Source: Myxococcaceae bacterium
GTDB lineage: Bacteria; Myxococcota; Myxococcia; Myxococcales; Myxococcaceae
DNA length: 58,128 bases
Reading direction: 5' to 3'
NCBI GenBank assembly: GCA_019694595.1
Contig: JAIBBQ010000017.1
Location: 1 to 58,128 of the forward strand
The notes beneath the pieces are model-generated. The model was not told the DNA's origin. It did not search any database and was given only the letters and a program-made list of their open reading frames with translations. Position 1 is the first letter of the stretch. Each line of letters starts with the position of its first letter. Positions 8,622-17,543 of this stretch are shown here, piece after piece. A program made the translations under genes and the position numbers.

Positions 8622-10301
8622 ATGAAGCCCAGCGCAATCGCTGCCGTTCTCGTGCTCTTCACCTCGGGGGCGTACGCCCAGGCGCCCTGTGAGACTCCCC
8701 GGGCCCGCAACACCGCGGCGCTGAGCGAGGCCATCGCGCAGGACGACGCCATGGCCCAGACCTTCGAGCGCACCGCGGCCGCGTGCGCGTCGGTCGGCGA
8801 CGCCTGCGAGCAGGCGAAGGTCAGGTGCAGCGAGCAGCTCGCGGCGACGCTGCAGCGGCAGGTCGGCTTCGACGACGGCGCCTACCTGCGCGACATGCTG
8901 GTGCCCTTCCAGGGGCAGACCTACCGCATGGCTGCCGGCGTCACCCAGGGCACCATGCTCACCGACGTGAGCTGCAACGCCGAGCCGTCGACGCTCGGGC
9001 TGGTCGCCGGCCGCCGCAAGGCGCAGGCCGAGCGCCGCCGCGCGCTGCTCGCGGAGTACCCGCGCTGGCTCAAGTGGACGCAGGACGAAGCGCGCCGCTG
9101 CCAGGAGCTCGCCGCCGCCGCCAAGGCACAGGACTCGGCGCGCAGCTCCGACGCCACCAAGGCCGCCGCGGCCACCGCCGCCGCCGCCGCTGCTGCCGCC
9201 GCCGCCGCCAAGGTCGCCGAGGATCAGCGCCTCGCCGCGGCCAAGGACAAGCTCGACGCCGAGACGCGCGCCAAGCTCGATGCCGAGGCCGCCGCCAAAG
9301 CAGCCGAGGAGCGCGCCGCCAAGCAGCTGGAGGCCGAGAAGCAGGCCCGTCTCGACGCCGAGGATCGCGCCCGTCGCGAGAAGGAAGACGCCGAGGAGAA
9401 GGCCAAGCGCGAGCAGCTCACCGCCGAGGAGCGCGCGGCGGTCGAGGAGCGTGAGCAGAAGAAGGCCGAGGCGCGCGCCCGGAAGGCCGAGCTGGAAGAG
9501 AAGGAGAAGCAGCGCCGCGAGCAGGCGAAGCGCGACTTCGAGGCCAAGCAGCGCGCGGCCGCCGACGAGCATCAGCGCAAGCTGGAGCAGCTCAAGATGT
9601 CCGTGGGGCTGACCGAGGATCAGCGCGCCGCGCAGCTCGCGGAGGAGCAGCGCCAGTTCGACGAGGCCGAGCGGCTGCGGCAGGAGCAGGCCAACAAGGA
9701 GATCTCCGGCATCGAGGTCGACGTGTCCGACGAGCGCCAGCGCGGCACCCTCGCGGGCCACGGCGCGGCAGCGTACTTCGGGCTGGGCTCCGGCTCGGGG
9801 GCGATGGTCGGTGGCCAGTTCATCCTCCGCCACGGGTTCTTCGGCACCGCGCCGGCCTCGGGGCTCGCCTGGGGCCTCGAGCTGCGCGGCTCGGCGCTGA
9901 TCCTCACCTCGGTGGGCAGCGCGACCGCGGCCTCGCTGATCTCGTTGGCGCCCGAGGTGCGGTACTGGTTCGGGCGGCTGGGGCTCGGGGTGGCCTTCGA
10001 GTGGAGCCGCTTCGGAGACACGCCGGTCGGCCTGTCGCCGCAGACCAAGATCACCCAGGGCATCGGCCCCACGCTCTCGCTCGCCGCGTGGGACGGGCCG
10101 AGCTCGCGCCTGGTGCTCGCGGTGAAGTGGCTGCCCGTCGTCAGCAACCAGCTGGACCGCGTGCTGGGCGAGGCCGAGCTCGGCTTCGGCTGGCTGTCGA
10201 TCACCGTGCAGGCGGGGCTCCTGCGCGACGACTCCAACCTGAGCACCGTGCGCAGCGGCTGGTACGTCGGGGCGGGGGTGGGGCCGAGGATCCGCTGGTA
10301 G
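8622..10301 (+). CDS. Exported coiled-coil protein with C-terminal beta-rich domain, function unknown
   Basis: A 559-residue protein with a clear Sec signal peptide (MKPSAIAAVLVLFTSGAYA, cleavage before Gln). It has a Cys-containing N domain to about residue 160 and a poly-Ala patch near 180-195. A long charged coiled coil follows (about 195-370, Ala/Lys/Glu/Arg rich), then a Gly/hydrophobic C-terminal domain with alternating pattern and final aromatic Trp that could be an outer-membrane barrel-like or porin-like fold. The coiled coil could span the periplasm between wall and outer membrane. The start ATG follows AAGGAGCCC. No enzyme motif is recognised. The gene is separated by only 30 bp from the upstream lipoprotein. 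Confidence 0.7.
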   Translation: MKPSAIAAVLVLFTSGAYAQAPCETPRARNTAALSEAIAQDDAMAQTFERTAAACASVGDACEQAKVRCSEQLAATLQRQVGFDDGAYLRDMLVPFQGQTYRMAAGVTQGTMLTDVSCNAEPSTLGLVAGRRKAQAERRRALLAEYPRWLKWTQDEARRCQELAAAAKAQDSARSSDATKAAAATAAAAAAAAAAAKVAEDQRLAAAKDKLDAETRAKLDAEAAAKAAEERAAKQLEAEKQARLDAEDRARREKEDAEEKAKREQLTAEERAAVEEREQKKAEARARKAELEEKEKQRREQAKRDFEAKQRAAADEHQRKLEQLKMSVGLTEDQRAAQLAEEQRQFDEAERLRQEQANKEISGIEVDVSDERQRGTLAGHGAAAYFGLGSGSGAMVGGQFILRHGFFGTAPASGLAWGLELRGSALILTSVGSATAASLISLAPEVRYWFGRLGLGVAFEWSRFGDTPVGLSPQTKITQGIGPTLSLAAWDGPSSRLVLAVKWLPVVSNQLDRVLGEAELGFGWLSITVQAGLLRDDSNLSTVRSGWYVGAGVGPRIRW

Positions 10302-10320
10302 ACGGACGCGGCCTTCGCGC

Positions 10321-10662
10321 TCAGCGCTGCAGCACGCGGACTTCGCTGGCGCGCACCTGATCGCCGTCGGCGACGGTCCCGAAGACCTGCACCCGGGCGC
10401 CCGGCCGCAGCTCGCCGCCCTTGATCAGGGTGGCCTGCCGCAGCTCGACCTCGAGGTTCTCGGCCAGCGTCAGCCGCCGGCCTTCGCGCGCGACGACCCG
10501 GGCGTTGCGGATCTCCACGTCTTGCCGGTGCCGCACCACCACCTGCCTGAGCCCGTCGTCCAGCCGCCCCACGGGCCGCTCCCCGGGCGCTGCCGCCACG
10601 GTGAGCCCAATAAAGGTGGCTGCCACGACCAGTCGCACGGCGCCGCACCATGCGGACTTCAT
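10321..10662 (-). CDS. Small exported OB-fold-like protein, function unknown
   Basis: A 113-residue protein with an N-terminal hydrophobic signal (VRLVVAATFIGLTVAAA) and a short beta-rich body. The body is made of two repeats of the form 'R-x-V-R-x-x-G-R-x-L-T-L' and 'G-A-x-V-x-V-F-G-T-V', which suggests an OB-like or DUF5666-like fold. It is probably periplasmic. It lies tail-to-tail with the coiled-coil gene, 19 bp apart. An inverted repeat at 10701-10725 lies about 40 bp upstream of its start. I do not recognise a named family. Confidence 0.55.
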   Translation of the reverse strand: MKSAWCGAVRLVVAATFIGLTVAAAPGERPVGRLDDGLRQVVVRHRQDVEIRNARVVAREGRRLTLAENLEVELRQATLIKGGELRPGARVQVFGTVADGDQVRASEVRVLQR

Positions 10663-10700
10663 GCCACCTCATCCGACATCGGAAGTGGCTGAAATCACGA

Positions 10701-10725
10701 GGTGCAGCGGGTGAGGTGCTGCACC
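10701..10725. repeat. Perfect 8-bp inverted repeat between two co-oriented genes
   Basis: GGTGCAGC (10701-10708) and GCTGCACC (10718-10725) are perfect reverse complements separated by 9 bp. The element lies downstream of the IPT lipoprotein stop (minus strand) and 39 bp upstream of the small exported protein start. It could be a terminator hairpin without a T-tract or an operator. Confidence 0.45.
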
Positions 10726-10790
10726 CTGCACGTCACAGTGGCCGCGGTGGTGGAGCAGCCAGGCTCCGATCGGCCACGCCGGGCCCGCGC

Positions 10791-11981
10791 TCAGGGCAGG
10801 GTGACGGAAAGCCCGGTGTCGGCGTCGGAGCAGTCCTTGCCGCGCAGGCGCACCGGGTAGGTGCCCGGCGGCAGGTCCGGCCAGTCTCCGACGAACTCGT
10901 CGGTGGCGGCGCGGTAGACCGAGCGGCCGAGCGCGACGCCGCCGATGACCACGTCGGCGGTGGAACCGAGGTTCGTTCCCTTCACCGAGATGGCCTGGTC
11001 GCGCGAGCTGGGGAGCACCACCATGCTCACGCTGGGCCTGGCCAGCGAGGCGTCGCAGACGAACAGGGGGTACTGCTTCCACGCTTGGCCGCCGCGGCTG
11101 TCGCGCAGCACGCTCCACAGCGTGGCCTGGCGCCGGGGCGGCAGCGGGTCGTCGGGCACCTCGAGGCCGCCGGGGGCGATGAAGGTGGTGTCGGGGTGGG
11201 TGTCGAGATCGATGCGCGCGTCGCGGAAGCGGCCGGCGCTCGAGTACCACGCGGCCACCAGGCTCTCGGTGCGCTGCTGCGGCCCGTCGGGCAGGCGGAC
11301 CTCGTAGGTCTCGCGGTCCTCCGCGGGGGCGCTCAAGGTGAGCGTGAGGTGCTGGCCGGGCGCGGCGAGCAGCTGGGCCCCCTTGGGCAGCGGCTGGCCG
11401 TCGACCACCAGCGTCTCGAGCCGGGGGTTCTTGTTGAGCGCCGCCTTCTCGCTCACGGTGACGCGGGTGAGCGCGAGCACGGTCTGCACTTCCTGCTTCT
11501 CGATGCGGGTGAAGAGCTCGCGCAGCTCGGCGTCGGACGAGGTGGGCTTCACCTCTTCGCCGATCACCACCGCGAGGATCTGCCCCACCGTGCCGTTGAA
11601 GCGAATGGGGTCGTCCTTCTCCAGCACCGAGAAGAGGTCGGCGGGCGGCGTGTAGAAGGCCTTGGGCCCGAAGCCCAGGATGCGCACGCCCGGCGGGAAG
11701 GTGGAGAACGCGGTCGGCTGCAGGAGCGCGGTGGTGTCGTTGCACGCGCCGCGGCCCAGGTTGAACGGGTCGGGGTCGCACCCCACCCACACCACGGTGG
11801 TGACCTGCATCGGCCGCGACGGGTCGAGCTCCAGCACCTCGACCTGGGTGGTGTCGCCGGGGTGAATCTCCGGGGGCTCCGCGGTGAGCGACAGCACGCG
11901 CAGCTGGTCGACCAGCGTCTCCGGCTTGAGCTGGGGGCCGCAGGCCGCGAGCACCACGGCGGCGACGGCGAGCGCGCGCAT
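10791..11981 (-). CDS. IPT/TIG-domain lipoprotein of a TonB-receptor operon
   Basis: A 396-residue lipoprotein: MRALAVAAVVLAAC gives a lipobox with Cys15. The middle of the protein has no family I recognise. The last ~85 residues look like an IPT/TIG immunoglobulin-like fold (SVKGTNLGSTADVVIGG, then LPPGTYPVRL). Its ATG shares one base with the receptor's TGA (TGATG), so it is the last gene of the operon discoidin-like protein, TonB receptor, lipoprotein. By position it may be the surface or periplasmic partner of that receptor, as SusD-like lipoproteins are in Bacteroidota. That is an analogy, not homology I can see. Confidence 0.68.
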   Translation of the reverse strand: MRALAVAAVVLAACGPQLKPETLVDQLRVLSLTAEPPEIHPGDTTQVEVLELDPSRPMQVTTVVWVGCDPDPFNLGRGACNDTTALLQPTAFSTFPPGVRILGFGPKAFYTPPADLFSVLEKDDPIRFNGTVGQILAVVIGEEVKPTSSDAELRELFTRIEKQEVQTVLALTRVTVSEKAALNKNPRLETLVVDGQPLPKGAQLLAAPGQHLTLTLSAPAEDRETYEVRLPDGPQQRTESLVAAWYSSAGRFRDARIDLDTHPDTTFIAPGGLEVPDDPLPPRRQATLWSVLRDSRGGQAWKQYPLFVCDASLARPSVSMVVLPSSRDQAISVKGTNLGSTADVVIGGVALGRSVYRAATDEFVGDWPDLPPGTYPVRLRGKDCSDADTGLSVTLP

Positions 11982-14563
11982 CAGAACTCCCCCCGGGCGC
12001 CCAGCGCAGGGAGGATCGGCACTCCGCTGACGATCTGCTTCTGGGTGTAGTTGTAGTTGTAGAAGACGCCTTCCGCGTTGGCGCGGTTGGTGACGTTCTG
12101 CACGTCGGCGTAGATGTCGAGCGTCCACTTCTCGAAGACGAAGCGCTTGTCGATGCGCGCGTCGAGCTGGAAGAAGTTGGGCAGCCGCTGGCTCCACGGC
12201 AGCCCGGGCAGCGGGTAGTAGTAGTTGCCGCTGCCGTCGTAGAGCGAGGCGACGATGGGCGTCACCAGCGGGCCAGACGCGAAGCGCAGCTTCACGCCCA
12301 CCGTGATGTCCCAGGGGAGCTGGTAGCTGCCGACGACGATCAGGTTGTGCGGCTGGTCGAGCGGGCCCGGCGCGTAGGCCACGCCGCCATAGTAGTCGCG
12401 CTCGAAGCGGGAGATGGAATAGGCGACCCAGCCGAAGAAGTGGTGCTTGGGCTTGTGGCGCAGGAGGATCTCCGCGCCGTAGCTGCGCCCGTAGCCCTTC
12501 GAGGTGTAGCGGGTCTCCGCGCCGGGAATGTTGATGTCGCTGCCCAGGCCCGACGAGAGCGTCTGCCGCGCCTGGTCGAAGAGGTCCTTGTAGTAGCCCT
12601 GCACGTCGAGCTCGAGCGCGTCGGTGAAGCGCGCCTCGGCGCCCGCGGTGTAGTGGCGCGCGCCTTCGGGCAGGAGCGCGGGGTTGCCGAAGGTGGGCGA
12701 CAGCTGCCCGGAACGGTAGTCGGCCGGCTGGTGGAAGACGCCGGCGGCGGCCTTGAAGGTCACCGGTTCCCACGGGGTGAAGCGCACCGCGACGCGCGGG
12801 TCGACCCAGGCGTGGCCCTGCTTCGATTCCACGTCGGCGCGCACGCCCGCGCTCACCACCAGGCTGCTCACCGGCGTCCAGGTGGCGTCCAGGTACACGC
12901 CGGGCTCGTGGTACGTGGTCTGCGAGCGCTCGGCGACCAGCTGCCGCTCCACGTACGGGTCGGGGATCTGGTTGGCGTGGAACGCCGGAGGGCTCTGCGC
13001 CTCGACGAAGATGGGCGTCGAGAGGAAGTCGAGGCCCGCAGCGAGCTCGAGGTGCGACTCGGGGATCTGGAAGGTGAGCTTCTCGCGCAGCTGCACCGGC
13101 ACCTCGGTGTCCCGGTAGGTGATGTCGGTGGTCGCCCCGGAGATGGTCGAGCGGTCGAAGCCCACCGAGTTGCGCGAGGTGAGCACCACGTTGGGGCCCA
13201 GCCGGTGGTCCACTCCGAGCGTGAAGCGGTTGTAGAGCACCGTGGTGCCGAAGCTGCCCTGGTTGCCTTCGGATTCGGGGTCGAGGAACGGGTTGGGCAC
13301 CGTGAAGGCCCACGCGTCGGAGCTGCCGTAGACCGCCACGAAGACCCGGTTCGAGCTGCCCGCCACCCGGCGCTCGGCGCGCAGCTGGTAGTCGTAGGAG
13401 ATGGGCGCCAGCGTGAAGCCCACGGTGTTGAGCGCCTGCGGCGCGAAGGTCTTGAGCGCGAAGGGCACCGTGAGGTCGGTGAGCGCCCGCCGGGCCGACG
13501 CGGAGACGCTCCAGGTCGATGAGATGGGCGCTTCCACCATCGCCGAGACGTCGAACGGGTTCACGTCGGCGTAGCCGTGGAGCCCGGTCTTCGACGGAGT
13601 GCGCGCCTGCGCCCGCACCAGGCCGCCGATGCTGCGGCCGAACTCGCTGCCGAAGTTGCCCGGCTGGAAGGTGACGTCGTCGAGCAGCGCGGAGTTGAAG
13701 GTCGCGGTGATGCCGCCGTAGTGGAACAGCTGTGGAATGAGCACGTCGTCGACGTAGGTGCGCGAGTCCCAGGCCTTGCTGCCGCGGACGATGAGCACCC
13801 CCGCACCGAACGGCGAGCGCGCCACGCCGGGCAGGTTCTGGATGACGCGGAACGCGTCGCCGTGCGCGCCCGCCACCACCTTCACCTCGGCCTGGGTCAG
13901 CTTGACGCGCGCCACCTCGCGGCGCTCGCGCACGTCGCGCACCACGGTCTCCCGCTGCTGCTCGCCGGTGCCGCGCAGCACGTAGCGCAGCGAGGTGCGC
14001 TCGCCGGCCACCACCAGCTCGTCGGACTCGAAGCGCTCGAACCCCGGCGCGCTCACCAGCACCTTCACCGTGCCCGCGGGCACCCCGGCGAGCTCGAAGT
14101 GGCCCTGGGCGTCGGTCACCGCTTCCAGCGCGCCCGCGGTGACCAGCGCCCCCGCCACCGGCTCCCGCGTGCCCGCGGCGCGCAGCGTGCCTTCCAGGTT
14201 CACCGGGGGCGGTCCTTGGGGCTCCGGCTCCGGCGGCACGAATTCGTGGCGGTACTGCACCTTCACCGCCGCCTTCTGCCCGTCGAGCTCGGCCGGGGTG
14301 AAGCGGGCGCGGGCGAGCGCGCCGCGCGCCGCCTCGTCGAGCGCGGGGACCCCCGAGCTCTGCGCCACCTTCACGTCGACCACCGCGCCGGCGTCGGACA
14401 GCTCCAGCTCCAGCACCACCGCGCCGCCCACGCGCTGCTGCAGCTGCTCGGGCGGGTAGGGCACCTCGAGCGTGCCCACGAGCGTGGGGGCGCGGGTCAG
14501 CACCCCCTGCGCCAGGGCGAGTGCGGGCAACAGCGCAGCGAGGCTGGTGAGAGCGCGGGTCAC
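11981..14563 (-). CDS. TonB-dependent outer-membrane receptor with N-terminal TonB_C-like domain and carboxypeptidase-regulatory domain
   Basis: 860 residues: signal peptide (to about 19), then a segment at 25-95 resembling the C-terminal domain of TonB itself (VGGAVVLELELSDAGAVVDV, then SSGVPALDEAARGALARARF). A carboxypeptidase regulatory-like beta sandwich follows (about 105-170: GALVTAGALEAVTDAQGHFEL). A plug domain comes next (VIQNLPGVARSPFG, then VLIVRGS, YVDDVLIPQLFHYGG) and a long beta-barrel ending in Phe, the usual outer-membrane C-terminal residue. The GTG start at 14563 overlaps the upstream stop as GTGA. TonB receptors import siderophores, cobalamin or glycans; the substrate here is not evident. 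Having a TonB_C-like domain inside the receptor is the unusual part. Confidence 0.85.
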   Translation of the reverse strand: MTRALTSLAALLPALALAQGVLTRAPTLVGTLEVPYPPEQLQQRVGGAVVLELELSDAGAVVDVKVAQSSGVPALDEAARGALARARFTPAELDGQKAAVKVQYRHEFVPPEPEPQGPPPVNLEGTLRAAGTREPVAGALVTAGALEAVTDAQGHFELAGVPAGTVKVLVSAPGFERFESDELVVAGERTSLRYVLRGTGEQQRETVVRDVRERREVARVKLTQAEVKVVAGAHGDAFRVIQNLPGVARSPFGAGVLIVRGSKAWDSRTYVDDVLIPQLFHYGGITATFNSALLDDVTFQPGNFGSEFGRSIGGLVRAQARTPSKTGLHGYADVNPFDVSAMVEAPISSTWSVSASARRALTDLTVPFALKTFAPQALNTVGFTLAPISYDYQLRAERRVAGSSNRVFVAVYGSSDAWAFTVPNPFLDPESEGNQGSFGTTVLYNRFTLGVDHRLGPNVVLTSRNSVGFDRSTISGATTDITYRDTEVPVQLREKLTFQIPESHLELAAGLDFLSTPIFVEAQSPPAFHANQIPDPYVERQLVAERSQTTYHEPGVYLDATWTPVSSLVVSAGVRADVESKQGHAWVDPRVAVRFTPWEPVTFKAAAGVFHQPADYRSGQLSPTFGNPALLPEGARHYTAGAEARFTDALELDVQGYYKDLFDQARQTLSSGLGSDINIPGAETRYTSKGYGRSYGAEILLRHKPKHHFFGWVAYSISRFERDYYGGVAYAPGPLDQPHNLIVVGSYQLPWDITVGVKLRFASGPLVTPIVASLYDGSGNYYYPLPGLPWSQRLPNFFQLDARIDKRFVFEKWTLDIYADVQNVTNRANAEGVFYNYNYTQKQIVSGVPILPALGARGEF

Positions 14564-15348
14564 GGATCCTTCGGCGCGGGCGGACCTTCGGGCGCGGCCG
14601 GTGCCGCCGGTGCCGCCGGTGCCGCCGACTTGGGGCGCTGCGAGTACCAGTAGCCGACGATGACCACCACCCCGAGGCCCAGCGTGCCCCAGGCGTCGAA
14701 GTTGGGGTCGATGAGCCAGCTCACCAGGTAGACGCCGGCCGCCATCGGCAACAGGTAGGTCAACTTCACCAGCGGCGTGGCGCCGGGCTTCACGGTGGAG
14801 ATGGCGAGCAGCATCGCGAGCACGAAGAAGGCGATCACCAGCCGCGCCGGCGGGGAGATCGGCTGGCCGGAGATGCGCTCGAGCACCGGCGGCCAGGGGG
14901 CCGGGCAGGTGCTCCAGGCCGCGATCTCCGAGATGGCGTAGAGCCCGTCGCCCCCGGTGGTCCACACCTTGAGGTAGCGGGCGGTGGCCTGCACCTGGCC
15001 GTAGCGGGTCAGGAGGCCGGCGTTCTCCTGCTTCTCGGCGGCCCAGATGCGGGTGAAGGTCTCGCCGTCGAGCGAGCCGTCGACGATGTAGTCCTCGTTG
15101 TTGTCGCCCTGGAGCGCCAGGCAACGGATCTCGGTCGGCGCTCCGAGGTCCCAGCGGGCGAAGCCGTTGGGCTCGATGCGCGCGGAGAACGGCGCGTCCC
15201 ACGACTCGCCTTCGCGCAGGAAGACGCCGTCGGTGAGCTGCTGCGGGGTGAGCACGCCCTGCGAGGCGGACGGGGGCTTGCCCTGGAGCAGATCTCCCGG
15301 AGGGATGGCCGGGGCGGCCACCAGCACGAGCGCGAGCAGGCACGTCAT
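14560..15348 (-). CDS. Discoidin (F5/8C)-like membrane protein, first gene of the TonB-receptor operon
   Basis: 262 residues. After a signal peptide (TCLLALVLVAAPA) comes a ~120-residue beta-rich domain with discoidin/F5-8C features: LTDGVFL, FARWDLGAPTEIRCLALQGD, GSLDGETFTRIW, ARYLKVWTTGGD. These domains bind carbohydrate. Three membrane helices follow (about 167-185, 193-212, 218-236) and then an Ala-Pro-rich tail. It starts the operon and overlaps the receptor by GTGA. A sugar-binding periplasmic domain anchored in the inner membrane next to a receptor with its own TonB_C domain suggests a dedicated uptake or sensing module; this is inference from order. Confidence 0.68.
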   Translation of the reverse strand: MTCLLALVLVAAPAIPPGDLLQGKPPSASQGVLTPQQLTDGVFLREGESWDAPFSARIEPNGFARWDLGAPTEIRCLALQGDNNEDYIVDGSLDGETFTRIWAAEKQENAGLLTRYGQVQATARYLKVWTTGGDGLYAISEIAAWSTCPAPWPPVLERISGQPISPPARLVIAFFVLAMLLAISTVKPGATPLVKLTYLLPMAAGVYLVSWLIDPNFDAWGTLGLGVVVIVGYWYSQRPKSAAPAAPAAPAAPEGPPAPKDP

Positions 15349-15403
15349 CGGCGGCGCCTTCTGGCACGAGCGCCGGTCGAAACAAAGGGCCGGAACGCGG
15401 CCG

Positions 15404-16351
15404 TCAGGCCTTGGGGGCGGTGGTGGCCGGCCGCAGGGTGAGGAAGCGCTCGGCCGCCTTGCGCGCGGCGCCCTCGAACTTCACCGTGGCCCCGAAGCCC
15501 GACCGGCGCCGCTTGCCGAAGCCGGCGTCGTGGCGCACGAAGGCGACCACGCCCGGGAGCACGAAGGTCTCCCGCCAGGGGAAGGTGACCGCGACCGACA
15601 CCGCGCTGCCCACCTGGGGGGGGAAGGCCGAGCCGATGAAGAGGCCGCTGAGCGCGCCCGCATCGTCCACCAGCAGGTTGTGCTCCGAGAGCGTGTCGAG
15701 GCCGACCTCGAGGCGCGTGGGCGTGGTGCTGCGCTCGTCGGGCCGGCTCAGCTCCTCGTCGATCAGCGCGGCGAGCGCCTGCAGGGCGGCGCCTGCCTGG
15801 GCGCGGGTCTGCTTCACCGGGGCGACGACCGCGGGCTTCACCGTCTCCACCGGGGGCGGGGTGAAGGGCCCGTCGTCGAGCTCGAGCGAGAGAATGGCGT
15901 CGGCGCTCAGGCCGCCCACCATGGCCTGGGCAGGGCTCGCCTCGGCCGCCACGCCGGGCGTCGAAGGGCCGAGCTCGGGCAGCAGCGCTTCCAGCGGCTC
16001 GCGCAGCAGCACCCGCACCGGGATCGCGCCGTCGGCGCCGAGCTTGGCGGCGAGCGTCTGATCCTTCGCGTCGGCCTCGCTCAGCATGAGGATGAAGCGG
16101 GCCCCGACCATCTCGCGCACCGTGCCGAGCACCGAGGCCATGGCCTCGACCGACAGCCCGGCGGCGCGCGGGTTGACCAGCACCAGCTTGGGCTGCGACA
16201 GCGCGATCAGCTCCGGCGACAGGCCGTCGGCGGCGGGCAGGGTGTCCACCACCCGGTCCGGGCCCGCGAGCAGCTGCGCGAGCAGATCGAGCAGGGCGAC
16301 GTCGTCGTCGACCAGCGTCAGATAAATCTTGGTCGCCCCGGTGGCGCTCAT
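15404..16351 (-). CDS. Degenerate receiver (pseudo-REC) plus PilZ-like domain protein
   Basis: 315 residues. The N-terminal ~120 residues have receiver topology with the acidic pocket (LVDDD), but the phosphoacceptor position reads LVLVNPRA with Asn, and the usual Lys before Pro is replaced (VLLREPL). It is therefore probably not phosphorylated. After a Pro/Val-rich linker the C-terminal ~100 residues (TPTRLEVGLDTLSEHNLLVDD, FPWRETFVLPGVVAFVRHD) match myxobacterial PilZ-type domains, although I cannot see a clear RxxxR c-di-GMP motif. The ATG overlaps the pilT-like stop as ATGA, so the protein is made with the motor ATPase and probably regulates it. Confidence 0.68.
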   Translation of the reverse strand: MSATGATKIYLTLVDDDVALLDLLAQLLAGPDRVVDTLPAADGLSPELIALSQPKLVLVNPRAAGLSVEAMASVLGTVREMVGARFILMLSEADAKDQTLAAKLGADGAIPVRVLLREPLEALLPELGPSTPGVAAEASPAQAMVGGLSADAILSLELDDGPFTPPPVETVKPAVVAPVKQTRAQAGAALQALAALIDEELSRPDERSTTPTRLEVGLDTLSEHNLLVDDAGALSGLFIGSAFPPQVGSAVSVAVTFPWRETFVLPGVVAFVRHDAGFGKRRRSGFGATVKFEGAARKAAERFLTLRPATTAPKA

Positions 16352-17454
16352 CGGCGGGTCTTGAGCTCCAGGGACGGTCCAGACGTGCCGCTGGAGTCGA
16401 GCGCCAGCGAGCGCTCGAGGTTGGCGACCGAGGTGGCGTTGGCCTTGGCGGTGTCGAGCGAGATGAGCTTCTGGGCGACCAGGTCCTGCAGGTGCTGGTC
16501 GAAGCTCTGCGAGCCCAGGTCCTCGCGGCCGCGCTCGATGAGGGCGGCGATCTCGGCGTGGCGCGCCGGGTCGCGGATCGCCTGCTGCAGCGCCATGGTG
16601 GTGAACATCAGCTCGCACGCCGGCACCAGGCCCTGGCCGTCGGCGCGGGGCAACAGCCGCAGCGACAGCACGCCCTTGAGCACGTCGGCGAGACGGCCGC
16701 GGGCCAGCGCCTGCTCGTCGGCCGGGAACAGGCCGAGGAAGCGGTTGACGGTGCGGGTGGCGTCCATGGTGTGGAGCGTGGCCACGATGAGGTGGCCGGT
16801 CTCCGCCGCCTTGAGGCAGATGTCGGCGGTCTCGGTGTCGCGCAGCTCGCCCACGAAGATGACGTCGGGGTCCTGCCGCATCGCCGCGCGAAGGGCCTGC
16901 TTGAAGCTCGCGGTGTCGCTGCCCACCTCGCGCTGGATGATGAGCGACTGCGCCACCGGGAAGAGGAACTCGATCGGGTCCTCGATGGTGACGATGTGCA
17001 GCCGCTCCTTGGCGTTGAGGCGCTGGAGCAGGGCGGCGATGGTGGTCGACTTGCCCTGGCCGGTGGCGCCGGTCACCAGCACCAGGCCTTCGCGCGCCTC
17101 CGACAGGCGGCTGGCCGCCGCGGGCAGGTGCAGCGACTCCAGGGTGGGAATCTCGAAGGGGATGACGCGCAGCACGAGGCCGAAGCTGTTGCGCTGCCGG
17201 AAGATGCTGGCACGGAAGCGGCTGACCCCGGTGATGCTGTAGCTGGTGTCGAGCTCGCCTTCGAGCTTGGGCTTGTCGTTGCAGATGGCGGCCGCGGCGG
17301 CGGCGGTGTCTTCCGGCTTCAGCGCTTCGAGCCGCGCGCCGTAGAGCGCCCCGTTGACCCGGTACATCGGCGGGTAACCGACCTCGAGGTGAATGTCGCT
17401 CGCGCCCTTGCGGACACCCAGGGTGAGCAGTGCATCGAGCTGCTGCTTCGTCAT
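16348..17454 (-). CDS. pilT: PilT/PilU-type type IV pilus retraction ATPase
   Basis: 368 residues with the full secretion-ATPase motif set: a PilT N-domain (ASDIHLEVGYPP), Walker A GATGQGKSTT near 134, Asp box HIVTIEDPIEF, Walker B DVIFVGELRD and His box HLIVATLHTMDAT. PilT hydrolyses ATP on the cytoplasmic side of the pilus machine to depolymerise pilin. The Walker A deviates from the common GPTGSGKST (Gln for Ser). The LISLDTAKANATS segment near the C terminus is PilT/PilU-like. I chose the ATG at 17454 because GAGGAG lies 9 bases upstream. It may be one of several PilT paralogues expected in a myxobacterium, so orthology to the main retraction motor is not certain. Confidence 0.88.
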   Translation of the reverse strand: MTKQQLDALLTLGVRKGASDIHLEVGYPPMYRVNGALYGARLEALKPEDTAAAAAAICNDKPKLEGELDTSYSITGVSRFRASIFRQRNSFGLVLRVIPFEIPTLESLHLPAAASRLSEAREGLVLVTGATGQGKSTTIAALLQRLNAKERLHIVTIEDPIEFLFPVAQSLIIQREVGSDTASFKQALRAAMRQDPDVIFVGELRDTETADICLKAAETGHLIVATLHTMDATRTVNRFLGLFPADEQALARGRLADVLKGVLSLRLLPRADGQGLVPACELMFTTMALQQAIRDPARHAEIAALIERGREDLGSQSFDQHLQDLVAQKLISLDTAKANATSVANLERSLALDSSGTSGPSLELKTRR

Positions 17455-17543
17455 GTGCGGAGGCTCCTCGAATGTCCTGGGGCGCCACGGCCCCTGAGGC
17501 CGCAGCAACCCACACTGATTGGGGACGTCAAGGTTACGCGCGC

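Noticed and set aside
9110-9215. Trinucleotide GCC repeat near 9.1-9.2 kb
   Set aside because: It encodes a poly-Ala patch and the start of the coiled coil in the 8622-10301 protein, which is ordinary low-complexity coding sequence.
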